Shown here in pieces: positions 1 through 9,116 of a stretch of DNA of 34,062 nucleotides. The position numbers and the translations under genes were made by a program. Numbering within the stretch: the stretch's first letter is position 1; the number at the start of each line of letters is the position of its first letter. The notes below the pieces were generated by a model. It worked only from the letters and a program-made list of their open reading frames with translations, searched no databases and was not told the origin of the DNA. The DNA is from JAHJDR01 sp964526915 (GTDB taxonomy: Bacteria > UBA10199 > JADGCS01), in assembly GCA_964526915.1 (NCBI GenBank), contig CAZGMS010000046.1:1-34062 (forward strand), read 5' to 3'.

Positions 1-1
1 G

Positions 2-223
2 ATGCTCGCTTTGCAAGAGGGGCCTGTGAGCGCAAACGACATGTTCTCAATGGCGCAAACGGTTGTCGGTTCCGCTGACAATCAACACCTCATCAGAAAG
101 ATTGGCAACAAACTGGAGCGGTTTTACACGCGGCTCAAAGAGACAATACCGGCAAACAAGGAAATCCTGCTCGTCAACCTGCCAAAGAAATACTGGGGGT
201 ACGTGGAACAACTACTGACATGA
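2..223 (+). CDS. 3' end of an unidentified protein (5' truncated by window edge)
   Basis: An open frame enters at the left edge and stops at 223, giving at least 73 residues. I do not recognise the family. The visible part is helical and charged, with a motif LPKKYWGYVEQLL near the end. The Met at position 2 is probably internal, because no ribosome site can be seen before it. Its end overlaps the 3' end of the convergent HAD gene by 12 nt. Confidence 0.4.
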   Translation: MLALQEGPVSANDMFSMAQTVVGSADNQHLIRKIGNKLERFYTRLKETIPANKEILLVNLPKKYWGYVEQLLT

Positions 224-1141
224 TTCTTTGATGATAAGCCTCTTGATGACGTTGGCAATCGCGTCTGTATCATTGTTACCCGTCACAAAAGTAGCCGCCT
301 GACATGAATCGGGATGACAATTCTGCATGGCAATTCCCAAAGAAACCGCTCCCAGAATCTCAGCATCGTTCTGGCTATCTCCAAAGTACACAACGTCGTT
401 GAGAGTAAAACCTTTTTGGGAAACAACCTTCTCAATAGCCACCTGTTTATTGATCCCAACGGGCACAATTTCGACTACAGCCGCAGACGGATTAGTCAAT
501 ACTACCGTGGCCTGCTTGCCCAGTACGTTTTTGAGTTTGTCGACCACTCTGGCAAATTCTTCTGGCGCAACCAACAGTTCCACTTTTAATGGGGCCAGGT
601 TCGAATTGTTTTCCATTTGTTTTAGGACGCATTCTTCAATTCTGCACGTTTCATTAATTGTAAACTTCGCTGTGGTCGCGTACGTCTTGACCTGTGGTGT
701 TGCACGATCACTGATTGTGTGATTCAAGTATCGCAAAAATATTCCCTGTAATCCGTCAAGCGCATTTTGATTGGCGAGCAACAGTTCGAGGGTATTTTTC
801 GTTAATGTGGATTGCGTAATGACCTGATTGCCATTTTCCGTAAGAACAGCTGATCCGTTCGCAAGTACCAAGGGAAGATTGGGCTGGATATCATCAAGAT
901 AGGGCGCAACTTGTTCCAAGGTCCTCCCCGATGCCACGCCCAACAACCCTCCACACTGTTTGTATTTATCAAACGCCACCAGGGTCGCCGGCCTGATTTT
1001 GTGATCACTACCTAGCGTTGTCCCGTCCATGTCGACGTATAAAATGGGAAATCGAATTTGCTTAGAGGGAAAATCAGCCGAGACCAAAAAAAACAGACAG
1101 CAGAAAAGTAAAATGAATGAAACGGACTTCGTCATGCACAT
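212..1141 (-). CDS. HAD-IIB (Cof / sucrose-phosphatase-like) phosphatase with a Sec signal peptide
   Basis: A 309-residue HAD-superfamily hydrolase, probably a sugar-phosphate phosphatase. Seen: motif I DMDGT with nucleophile D37 and acid D39, motif II in VASGRT, the conserved Lys of motif III in GINKQVAIEK, and motif IV FGDSQNDAEIL near the C-terminus. These match the Cof/SPP subclass, which has a C2 cap. Residues 3-22 (MTKS, then a hydrophobic stretch ending LVSA) look like a cleavable signal peptide. That is unusual, because this family is normally cytosolic. The start is either 1141 or the Met at 1135; neither has a good Shine-Dalgarno. It lies outside the plus-strand sugar operon but next to it, and SPP-like HADs commonly partner SPS-like glycosyltransferases such as those at 6326 and 9117. 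The substrate is not determinable from sequence. Confidence 0.85.
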   Translation of the reverse strand: MCMTKSVSFILLFCCLFFLVSADFPSKQIRFPILYVDMDGTTLGSDHKIRPATLVAFDKYKQCGGLLGVASGRTLEQVAPYLDDIQPNLPLVLANGSAVLTENGNQVITQSTLTKNTLELLLANQNALDGLQGIFLRYLNHTISDRATPQVKTYATTAKFTINETCRIEECVLKQMENNSNLAPLKVELLVAPEEFARVVDKLKNVLGKQATVVLTNPSAAVVEIVPVGINKQVAIEKVVSQKGFTLNDVVYFGDSQNDAEILGAVSLGIAMQNCHPDSCQAATFVTGNNDTDAIANVIKRLIIKESCQ

Positions 1142-1457
1142 AGATTATTACATGTTCTCGAGACACACAACACTGTTGTCCACAAAAATTTATCACAATG
1201 CTCATCAAGACAAGAAAAATCTGACAAGTTTGGGGTAATCTAGCCACAACTTAAATTGCATGATGTTAGTATTTTTGAAACAAATCAACCTGTTAGGCAA
1301 GTAGAAAAACAAAACCACTGCAAATTCGCAAAATAGCCAGTACATAGCAACATTTACCGTAACATGACGATAATACTAACTGAGGTATGATAAACCCCTT
1401 GTGTGATCAGTGAGTTTCTGTAAGTAGCCCGAGTACGACACTTTAACGAGACGTAAT
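1142..1457. other. AT-rich divergent intergenic region
   Basis: A gap of 316 bases between the divergent HAD gene and the 1218-residue membrane protein. It has no credible ORF and no RNA gene that I can see. Promoters for both genes should lie here. One plus-strand candidate is listed separately. Confidence 0.6.
1364..1391 (+). promoter_or_regulatory. Possible sigma-70 promoter of the 1458-9116 operon
   Basis: ATGACG at 1364-1369 and TATGAT at 1386-1391 with a 16-nt spacer. Four of six and five of six bases match the -35 and -10 consensus. The transcript would have a leader of about 60 nt. This is a by-eye match in AT-rich DNA, so it is weak. Confidence 0.25.
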
Positions 1458-4400
1458 ATGTTGTCTTCCTCACCTAGTTTTCTTTCTCAGTCCACCCAAG
1501 TAACCCCTCGGTTTTTAAACATCATTTCACAACACCCCGGTTGTTCTCTCGATGACCCTCTTTCTTCCTATAGACCACCTAGTATACCCACCAAACCACC
1601 ACAACCGCCAGAAAATGTTCGTGCTGGCCAAACATTGCCTGCTCACACCTTGGGTGTGCCGTCTGTCTTTCGTCCACAAATACACAGAGCAACTGAAAGC
1701 CAGATAGTGTCTTTGGGAAAAGAACAATTATCCGACAGGGATCTGGCCGAAGTAGTCACTCAATTGGAATCCACAACGATTGTTCCTGGTACAGCAAAAA
1801 GAGATTATGAGGCTCTTCCTGGTGGGGCTCTCGTATATAGTCATTATGTGCTACTTCTAATACAGGAACACCCTGCTGACGCTGTAGCCAACCTCAAAAG
1901 GGTGGTACGTGCAAGACGTTCGTTGGAAGCAATGTTGAGAGATACATTAAACAGCGATCAACAACAACCCATCAAAAACAGGCTCATTGTGTTGGAACTG
2001 ATGCAGGTATTCTTGCTTCAAACACAGGCCAATATTCTTCCTCAACAACAAATTGGCCCACTTAAACGTGCTCTAACCCGATTGGAGCGTTTAACTCGTG
2101 GTTCTTTTGACACAGAGACAGAATCTGCTACCCGTTTTTTTGCGGACATGCTCAAAGTTGAGATTTTGTCGCGCATTATGGAATTGGAATATTACCGCGG
2201 AAATCATAAAGAGAAAGATATTACCCGCACCCAACTCCTAGATCATATCGCAGAGATCAAGAACTGTTGTCTGTCAACCTACTCGGAAGCTAATCTCAAT
2301 ATTGCGACAATGTACCTTGCGGATGCTGCCTTACTGTTAATGCGTATGGGGTTCTCAGCGGACGCCTTGTGCCTTGCCCATGCTGTTACCTCCGTCCTGC
2401 CAGAAACACCGGCCAAAACATTATTACTCAACGCAAATGAATTTATTCCCTATCACACAGCAGAAGGATGTATCAGTTCTACTGAAAAAACCTCTGTGAC
2501 GGCCAGAATCCAAATGGCATTGCATCAACAATTTTCAATATCATTGGGACACACAGCCATGTACACTGGTGCAGGCATGCTTGTGGGATTTGCAGCGAGT
2601 CATTTATGCAGCCATGTTGCTCCCAGCGATATGGTTGTTGCAGGGGCAGGGGGGCTTTGTGCTGCAGCAATCAACGGTGTTATCCGTTTGTACAATGGGT
2701 GGCACACGGCAGAAGCCAAGCAGGCAACCAATCAAAGCGCTCAGAATCTGACGTTGCTTTCCGATCTGGCAAAGTTGGTCTATGCTGGTGTGGGTGATGC
2801 CACTCTGGGGGCACTGATGGCCGCAGTAGCGCACGACATGACAGATCGAGGTTATCAAATTGTGTGGGAGGGCATAGCCAATGGAAGTCAAGGCTATATT
2901 AATTTTGTCAGAAATCTGTTGATCGATCCCCTCTCGGATTTTCTCACGGCACTTTGGCAGACGGCTGATGGCACAGCTAAAGCCCCCTCACTAACAACAG
3001 CTCAGAATTTTATCAAAAAATTTACAGACCAAGGTGTGGTTTTTAATATCAGCCTGGTTTGGGGACTGGTGACCTTATATTATTATTTTCAATACATGCG
3101 TAAAGATGTATCGTATCAACAAAAATTCAACAATCTGGGGTGGAAGGCCATACCTGCTTTTCTACCGGGAGCTGTCTCGTTAGCGTACCTGTTACGGCTC
3201 GCTACCAAAGACCAGATTGGGGATGCATCAAAGTTATTTGATGATGCCCTAAGCCTCATGGCTAATGTGGATGAAGCGGGGTTTGGCAAAACAATCCAGG
3301 ACCTTTGGAAAAATCAGGCCGTCGTTGGTGTTTTTATTGCTTTGTGTGTATTCTTTGAACGTCTTGTTGAGATGTTTACAAATGGTCTCATCAACATCCC
3401 CAAGGCCAACGCCCCCACTTTTGTTGCCAGGTTAAAAAAAGCACTTCCCAAGTTTGCCAAAGAATTCAAGACCAGTCCACATTTTTTGCCCATTGTGGAA
3501 ACCATGCTGGTTGGTGTGTCAACCGCCATTGGTGGACTATCGCAGATCAAGGGCAGCAAATTTGCACGTGAAGATCTCAGCGCGGTTGAAACAGCTATCC
3601 AGTCCAGCACCACGGTTTTCGTGCTGTTATTTCTTACGCTGCTGATCAGCGGCGTGTTGAAAGGTAAAATTCCGTTTAAGAAAATATTTCGCGAAGCGTG
3701 GGAAGATGCCACGGGGCAACCCATGCCTGTCAAACTCATGGAAGCTATGGTGGCTACAATGGATCTGTCGGAACGCATGTACGCCGTCAATCGTCTGTTA
3801 CGTAGCTTTACACATGACTTGCCAGGGGCCATGGCGCGAACAGTGGCAAGTTGGGACAGCGCACAAGGGCAACTGGTTATGTCTGCCATCAACACTTTTT
3901 ATGGCAATCAGGCGGCGGCCTGGACTTGGACCGATACAACAGGGTCGTTTTGGGGCAGAAACAAGTTAGGGCAAAAATGGGTTGAGGCAACTCATGCTGT
4001 GCTTGCCAACAAATCTGATCCTTTTTTTGGTCTGAGAGACTATTTTTACACAGCGGGGCAGAGGATCAGCATGTTGCATTTTGCCCTGCCTGTTGCCCCC
4101 GAATACAAACTGCTCTTGGCAGGGGCTATTTTCAAGAGCCTAGCGAAACCGCAAGTGCCGCAAATGCCCAATTATCATACCTTTGTGGATCTTTTTAGCC
4201 TGTTGACCGAAAGCGATGGTGCCCTTGAAACACCCCTGCAAAAAACCAATCAGGCCAGAAACAAGCAATCGGAAAGACCAATGACTCAGGGGGATGTGAT
4301 AGACACGCTCTTGGGTTACGTGTTACACGAGGCAGAGGATCCCTTGCAGTATGGAAACATCAGGCCTGTCATTGTCACTATGGCCCTGGCGCGCCACTAC

Positions 4401-5114
4401 GGTCCGCATGCCAAACAACTCGATGCCTTTTTTGTTGAACATGGGGAGTGGCTCGAAGACTTGTTTGATTTTGATTTGTCGGCACTAGAATTCCCCACTG
4501 GGCAAGATGTCAATCTCAAAACCAGACATTTAGTCGCTACCTTGGGGCGCGTGGGCATAGACATCTCCTCGCAAGTTAATGGGATCAGTCCCGTCATCGA
4601 AGACTCCGCACCATTCAAAAACAGACAATACATTGTCGACGAGCTGGATGCCGCGTTGTATCGTCAACTCACCACGCGATCTGAACAGGGGTTCTCACAG
4701 GACGATTTGCATAGACAATTTGAGGAGATTGAAGATGCTTTCGACCAACAAAGACATGAGGAGGCTAAGAAAAAAGTAAGGACTCTAGTGGCTGTCCAAG
4801 GAAACTCTCCTCACCAGCAGGAAATCAGAGCTTTTTTGGAAACCCATAAATGGATCGAAAGAGAATTAAAGATTGATATTGACGACCCCAGGTGGCCGAG
4901 CCTTCGCAAACACCGCGATCGTGCTTTGCGCATCAAGAAGGAAGTTTCTATCTCTCTTACGGAGTATGAACCGAACCTTCGTTATGACGCGACCAGGCGA
5001 GTACCTTTTTGGAAATCCGCGATGGCCTTCGTGTTTGGACGACGAAGCAAAAAGCAAACCGAGGCTGGCACTGAGACAACGAGATTTTCAGAGGGGCTTT
5101 TCGTGACCCCTTGA
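1458..5114 (+). CDS. Large multi-pass membrane protein of unknown function
   Basis: A 1218-residue protein that I do not recognise. Residues 1-80 are Ser/Pro-rich and look disordered. Residues about 80-340 are amphipathic helices resembling a TPR-like solenoid. Hydrophobic, probably membrane-spanning segments lie near residues 365-385, 392-412, 436-461, 526-548, 564-584, 620-640, 676-697 and 718-735. Residues 736-1218 are soluble, and the part near 1085-1115 is strongly charged and coiled-coil-like. There is no classical signal peptide and no recognisable enzymatic motif. It is the first gene of a co-directional run with galT, a GT4 and an antiporter, with 93 nt to the next start, so it may work with sugar or glycan metabolism. 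That link is by position only. The start at 1458 has only a weak ribosome site. Confidence 0.8.
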   Translation: MLSSSPSFLSQSTQVTPRFLNIISQHPGCSLDDPLSSYRPPSIPTKPPQPPENVRAGQTLPAHTLGVPSVFRPQIHRATESQIVSLGKEQLSDRDLAEVVTQLESTTIVPGTAKRDYEALPGGALVYSHYVLLLIQEHPADAVANLKRVVRARRSLEAMLRDTLNSDQQQPIKNRLIVLELMQVFLLQTQANILPQQQIGPLKRALTRLERLTRGSFDTETESATRFFADMLKVEILSRIMELEYYRGNHKEKDITRTQLLDHIAEIKNCCLSTYSEANLNIATMYLADAALLLMRMGFSADALCLAHAVTSVLPETPAKTLLLNANEFIPYHTAEGCISSTEKTSVTARIQMALHQQFSISLGHTAMYTGAGMLVGFAASHLCSHVAPSDMVVAGAGGLCAAAINGVIRLYNGWHTAEAKQATNQSAQNLTLLSDLAKLVYAGVGDATLGALMAAVAHDMTDRGYQIVWEGIANGSQGYINFVRNLLIDPLSDFLTALWQTADGTAKAPSLTTAQNFIKKFTDQGVVFNISLVWGLVTLYYYFQYMRKDVSYQQKFNNLGWKAIPAFLPGAVSLAYLLRLATKDQIGDASKLFDDALSLMANVDEAGFGKTIQDLWKNQAVVGVFIALCVFFERLVEMFTNGLINIPKANAPTFVARLKKALPKFAKEFKTSPHFLPIVETMLVGVSTAIGGLSQIKGSKFAREDLSAVETAIQSSTTVFVLLFLTLLISGVLKGKIPFKKIFREAWEDATGQPMPVKLMEAMVATMDLSERMYAVNRLLRSFTHDLPGAMARTVASWDSAQGQLVMSAINTFYGNQAAAWTWTDTTGSFWGRNKLGQKWVEATHAVLANKSDPFFGLRDYFYTAGQRISMLHFALPVAPEYKLLLAGAIFKSLAKPQVPQMPNYHTFVDLFSLLTESDGALETPLQKTNQARNKQSERPMTQGDVIDTLLGYVLHEAEDPLQYGNIRPVIVTMALARHYGPHAKQLDAFFVEHGEWLEDLFDFDLSALEFPTGQDVNLKTRHLVATLGRVGIDISSQVNGISPVIEDSAPFKNRQYIVDELDAALYRQLTTRSEQGFSQDDLHRQFEEIEDAFDQQRHEEAKKKVRTLVAVQGNSPHQQEIRAFLETHKWIERELKIDIDDPRWPSLRKHRDRALRIKKEVSISLTEYEPNLRYDATRRVPFWKSAMAFVFGRRSKKQTEAGTETTRFSEGLFVTP

Positions 5115-5207
5115 ACAAATCAACAAGACTTCTCCTGTCTTTGTGTGCATTTTCAACTTGCCAGACTACTGTCTTTTTGGAATGAATGCTTTTTTGAGGG
5201 CTTGTTC

Positions 5208-6203
5208 ATGACTGATTTAAGAAAAGACTATGTCATTAACAGATGGGCGATCATTGCAACCGAACGGTCAAAGCGGCCAAGTGATTTGGCTTCGCGCGAG
5301 GGTCGTGAGCATTTTGAGACATCTGCCGTCTGTCCCTTTGAGATGGGCAGAGAGACCTCTACCCCCCCAGAAGTCTTTGCTTATCGCACTGAAGACACGC
5401 CGCCTGATACACCTGGATGGTTGCTCAGGGTGGTACCAAATAAATTTCCTGCTTTGGCGGAGGATCAGGCATTTGAGATTGTTGATAATCGGCTCCTGCG
5501 TTCGTCCTATGGTTATGGGGTGCACGAAGTGATCATAGAAGGCCCCAACCACAATTTGCAGCTATCGGAGTTTGATCTTGATGACTTGGTTCTGGTGCTA
5601 CGTTCTTATCGTGAACGAATGCTTTTTCATTACACAAAAAACGACATTCGCTATGTGCAGGTTTTCAAAAATCATGGCAAACGGGGCGGGGCCAGCCTGG
5701 AGCACTCCCATTCCCAATTGATTGCTCTGCCCTTTGTACCAACACTCATCGATATGGAACTGGAGGGGGCAAAAAAACATTACGAGTCACAAGGTCAATG
5801 TGTGTTTTGTGATTTCATAAGCCAAGAAAAGGAGTTGGGGTTAAGAATAATGGCTGAGCGAGGAGACATGATAGCTCTTTGCCCCTTTGCCTCCCGATAT
5901 CCCTTCGAAACCTGGTTACTACCTCAAACCCACCTAGCCAGATTTGAAACCTCTCCCGATACGATCTTGATAGATACCGCCAGGTTGCTCAAGATTGTTC
6001 TTGGCAAACTCAACGAAAACTTGAATTATCCTCCCTATAATTTCGTCTTGCATTCTGCGCCTGTGCATTGTGATCCATCCATTTACCATTGGCACATTGA
6101 AGTGATCCCCATCACCACGAGCATTGCTGGTTTTGAAAGAGGGACTGAGTGTTACATCAACACAATTTCTCCAGAAAATGCGGCAGCAGCTCTCAAAAAA
6201 TAA
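5208..6203 (+). CDS. galT: GalT-family galactose-1-phosphate uridylyltransferase
   Basis: A 331-residue HIT-superfamily nucleotidyltransferase that moves a UMP (or other NMP) group between sugar phosphates by way of a nucleotidyl-His intermediate. The active-site motif HSHSQ is at residues 166-170, and the second His is the expected nucleophile. IEGPNH supplies another typical His, and CVFCD is the mid-protein Cys pair common in this branch. In the N-terminal metal site, the usual CxxC is CPFE, so the second Cys is replaced by Glu. The start at 5208 was chosen because GAGG at 5196-5199 sits 8 nt before it and the homology begins right after (MTDLRKDY); an upstream in-frame Met at 5145 has no such support. 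It lies between the membrane protein and a GT4 gene. It could instead be an ADP-sugar phosphorylase of the same fold. Confidence 0.85.
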   Translation: MTDLRKDYVINRWAIIATERSKRPSDLASREGREHFETSAVCPFEMGRETSTPPEVFAYRTEDTPPDTPGWLLRVVPNKFPALAEDQAFEIVDNRLLRSSYGYGVHEVIIEGPNHNLQLSEFDLDDLVLVLRSYRERMLFHYTKNDIRYVQVFKNHGKRGGASLEHSHSQLIALPFVPTLIDMELEGAKKHYESQGQCVFCDFISQEKELGLRIMAERGDMIALCPFASRYPFETWLLPQTHLARFETSPDTILIDTARLLKIVLGKLNENLNYPPYNFVLHSAPVHCDPSIYHWHIEVIPITTSIAGFERGTECYINTISPENAAAALKK

Positions 6204-6325
6204 AAAAAGTTATCTGCAAATGAGTCAAATACCCTCCTTGATAAAATTTGATTGCCTTTTATTGCCTGTAATTGTTACGTCCCCTTCTATTCAAATTCTA
6301 TTCACATTAGAGACAAGGAATGTTC

Positions 6326-7714
6326 ATGTCATCCGAAACAACCAACGATTTTCTGGCGAATAACAAACCCCATGTCCTCATGATCACCAACCATGGGTTC
6401 CACGATTGGCAAATCAGGTCCGGTTTAAAAGACACAGGCGGTCAAAACCATTATGTGAATGCCCTGTCAGATACCTTGGTAGATTTGGGTTATAAGGTGA
6501 CCATCATGAATCGAGGGGGGTTTGCCGATCCCGTCACGGCAAAAATCCGTGAAGGGATCCATGCCAAAAGCAAAGATGCCCGTATTTTCTATTTATGTGG
6601 CGGTGCTGATCAATTCATTGCCAAGGAAAATCTGACCCTCGAAATTCTTGACGAGGAAGCTTCTTTTGCCTGTCGCCAACTTGCTAAGGAACAGTCACAG
6701 GTCAATCTCATCATCTCGCATTATTGGGATGGCGCTGTTGTGGCCGGTTTGATAAAGAAAAAATTAGCCCTGCAAACCAAACACATCTGGGTTCCTCATT
6801 CGCTTGGGGCACTAAAAAAAGAGAACTTTAAGTCAAAGTCTGCTGAGATTATTCAGGCCATGCATTTTGAAGAGCGAATCAATTTTGAAAAAAATGTGCT
6901 CAAAACAGTTGATATGGTTGGTTCCACTTCAGGTGATATCACACGGGTATTAAAACAAGAATATCAATACACACCGCAAATTTTTTTGCCCCCTTGTATC
7001 GATACGAACAAGGTTTACCCCACAACATTAAGAGAAGATTCCCCTCTTTTCTCTTTTTTGAGGCAACAGGATCCCATCGCTGATCCGTTGGCACCCGGAA
7101 AACGTTGTTTGCTCGAAATCAGCCGTACCGACGTCACAAAACGCAAAGACGTGGTCATTATGGCTTTTGCAGAAATTATTAAGAAACATCCAGAGACTTG
7201 GTTGCTTCTGACTCTCAGCCCGGACAACAACACTCTGTTTGATGAACTCGATCAGTTGATCAACCGGCTGGGTATTCGCCAACGTGTGGTCTATTTGGGG
7301 ATGATCCCCCGCCAGCTGATCCCTGAGCTTTATGCTCTTTGTACGGTATATTGTTCTCCATCCGAAATGGAGGGTTTTGGCATGTCTGTGCAAGAAGCCT
7401 GTGCCTGCCAGAGGCCCGTGGTGACGTCTCAGCTGGTGCCTTTTGTCACCGAGTTTTTGATGAAGAATTCCCACAAGGAAGTCATACAGACTGCTCAAGG
7501 TGCTTGTTCTGTGACGTGGGGCGAAGGTGGCGCGGTAGTGCTTGCTGGCGAAATCGGTGGTTTCGCCCACGCCATTGATCGATTGTTGACTGATCCTAAT
7601 CTCTATCACGACATGGCCGATAAGGCCTATGCTGTTACCATACCGTATTTTACTTGGCCACAGATCACAAAAATCATGCTTTCGCAAATTGGCCTGGCTA
7701 TACCAAACGAATGA
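6326..7714 (+). CDS. GT4 glycosyltransferase, sucrose-phosphate-synthase-like
   Basis: A 462-residue GT-B retaining glycosyltransferase. The N-terminal Rossmann domain has TGGQNHYVNALS near residue 37, matching the TGGQ-x-KYV signature of sucrose-phosphate and sucrose synthases. ISHYWDG near residue 132 and HSLGALKKEN near 158 follow. The donor domain has EISRTDVTKRKD near 264 and the EX7E motif in MEGFGMSVQE near 348. The start at 6326 follows AAGGA (6315-6319) with 6 nt spacing, better than the Met two codons upstream at 6320. It shares the TGGQ/SGGQ and HSxGALKK motifs with the glycosyltransferase half of the 9117-12917 fusion, so the two are probably paralogues. The stop overlaps the ribosome site of the next gene, which indicates an operon. 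Donor and acceptor are unknown. Confidence 0.88.
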   Translation: MSSETTNDFLANNKPHVLMITNHGFHDWQIRSGLKDTGGQNHYVNALSDTLVDLGYKVTIMNRGGFADPVTAKIREGIHAKSKDARIFYLCGGADQFIAKENLTLEILDEEASFACRQLAKEQSQVNLIISHYWDGAVVAGLIKKKLALQTKHIWVPHSLGALKKENFKSKSAEIIQAMHFEERINFEKNVLKTVDMVGSTSGDITRVLKQEYQYTPQIFLPPCIDTNKVYPTTLREDSPLFSFLRQQDPIADPLAPGKRCLLEISRTDVTKRKDVVIMAFAEIIKKHPETWLLLTLSPDNNTLFDELDQLINRLGIRQRVVYLGMIPRQLIPELYALCTVYCSPSEMEGFGMSVQEACACQRPVVTSQLVPFVTEFLMKNSHKEVIQTAQGACSVTWGEGGAVVLAGEIGGFAHAIDRLLTDPNLYHDMADKAYAVTIPYFTWPQITKIMLSQIGLAIPNE

Positions 7715-7724
7715 AGGAGTCCTT

Positions 7725-9116
7725 ATGTCATTTTTTTCCTTTATTAAAACACCCGCCCCGATCACGCCACTCACCGACCAGTCCGTCATTGACAAAACCT
7801 ATAAAAAACATCGTTTGCAAAATCTTTACAGCATGATCATCGGGTATGCCGCCTTTTATTTTGTTAGAAAAAATTTTTCGATTGCCTTGCCCATATTACT
7901 CAAGGAAACTGGTTTTTCAAAAACAGACTTTGGTTTCATTCTGACTGCGTTCTCAATTGTTTATGGTTTTGGCAAATTTTTTAATGGCGTCCTGGCAGAC
8001 AAATTGAATGCCCGTTACTTTATGGCCTTTGGCCTGTTGTGCTCGGCGGTGGTCAACCTGTTTTTTGGCATGAGTTCTGGCTTGACGTTTTTTGCCATTT
8101 TTTGGATCGCCAATGCCTGGTTTCAGTCAATGGGGATGCCGCCCAGCGTGCGATTGCTCACTCAATGGTATAGTCCTACCGAATTGGGTACAAAGTGGGC
8201 CCTACAAAGCACAGCCCACCAGATAGGGTCGGCAGGCATTATGTTGTTATGTGCCAATTATGTCATACCTCATTTTGGGTGGCGCGGAGCATTTTTTGTC
8301 CCTGCCATCATTGCCGTGGTGATTGCCCTCTGGCTGGTAGAAAGACTGAGAGATAATCCCAGGGCCTTGGGATTGCCTGCAGTCGAAACTCATCGCGGAG
8401 AAACACATATTTACGATTCCGATACAGAAACCAGCGCCACCTTCAAAGAAATCCTTTTTCAGCATGTGCTCACAAACAAATACATATGGATTGTGGCCCT
8501 GGCAAACTGCTTTGTTTACGTAGCTCGAATGGGCATTGTCGATTGGGCCCCCACTTTTTTTACCGAAGCACGGGGTAATTCATTGGCAGGGGCTGGATTT
8601 AAGGCCGCTTCGTTTGAAATAGCAGGGGTTGGCGGTTGTTTGTTGGCTGGTTGGCTTTCCGATACCCTTTTTAAAGGCAGGCGTGGTCCCTTGGCCGCTG
8701 TCAGCATGTTAATATTGAGTGCTGTTTTTTTGGGCTTTGTATTCTTGCCTGTAGGGCACAACCTTGTAGAAACCATGTTACTGATGTCAGCGGGAATCTT
8801 GGTGTATGGTCCCCAGCTCCTGGTGCCAGTCGCTGCTGCGGATTTTGCAGGCAAAAAAGCGGCGGCCACAGCAACCGGCATGACAGGACAAGCAGGGTAT
8901 TTGGGGGCCGCGCTTTCGGGAATTGGGACAGGGTTAATTGTCGACAAATGGGGGTGGAATGGGGGGATGATCTTTTTTTCTGTTTGCACCTTATTGGGCG
9001 CGCTACTCTTTATGCTCATTTGGAACAAAAGATCTGTGGCCCTCGAAGCACATCACAATAAAACAACAATAAAACATGAAGGTTGTTGCGCAGGGCCTAA
9101 ATCAAACAACACGTGA
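7725..9116 (+). CDS. Organophosphate:phosphate antiporter (MFS, GlpT/UhpT/UhpC family)
   Basis: A 463-residue 12-helix MFS transporter of the OPA family, which exchanges a sugar phosphate or glycerol-3-phosphate for inorganic phosphate across the inner membrane. The two arginines known to bind phosphate in GlpT appear to be present: one in YFVRKNFSIALP (about residue 46) and one in VYVARMGIVDWAPTFF (about residue 267). The family loop GMPPSVRLLTQWY, followed by ELGTKWAL, is near residue 135. The start at 7725 follows AAGGAG (7714-7719) with 5 nt spacing, and the site overlaps the stop of the GT gene; the longer frame from 7629 lies inside that gene. It is the last gene of the operon. Its stop abuts the stop of the convergent GT-ManC gene. 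The exact substrate (hexose phosphate or other) cannot be read from sequence. Confidence 0.92.
   Translation: MSFFSFIKTPAPITPLTDQSVIDKTYKKHRLQNLYSMIIGYAAFYFVRKNFSIALPILLKETGFSKTDFGFILTAFSIVYGFGKFFNGVLADKLNARYFMAFGLLCSAVVNLFFGMSSGLTFFAIFWIANAWFQSMGMPPSVRLLTQWYSPTELGTKWALQSTAHQIGSAGIMLLCANYVIPHFGWRGAFFVPAIIAVVIALWLVERLRDNPRALGLPAVETHRGETHIYDSDTETSATFKEILFQHVLTNKYIWIVALANCFVYVARMGIVDWAPTFFTEARGNSLAGAGFKAASFEIAGVGGCLLAGWLSDTLFKGRRGPLAAVSMLILSAVFLGFVFLPVGHNLVETMLLMSAGILVYGPQLLVPVAAADFAGKKAAATATGMTGQAGYLGAALSGIGTGLIVDKWGWNGGMIFFSVCTLLGALLFMLIWNKRSVALEAHHNKTTIKHEGCCAGPKSNNT

Noticed and set aside
5127..5143. Terminator hairpin between the membrane protein and galT
   Set aside because: Stem is only 5 bp (AAGAC/GTCTT) and the tail is mixed; the genes are more likely co-transcribed.
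7028..7795. 255-residue minus-strand ORF
   Set aside because: Antisense to the GT4 and antiporter genes, which have clear motifs; a shadow frame.
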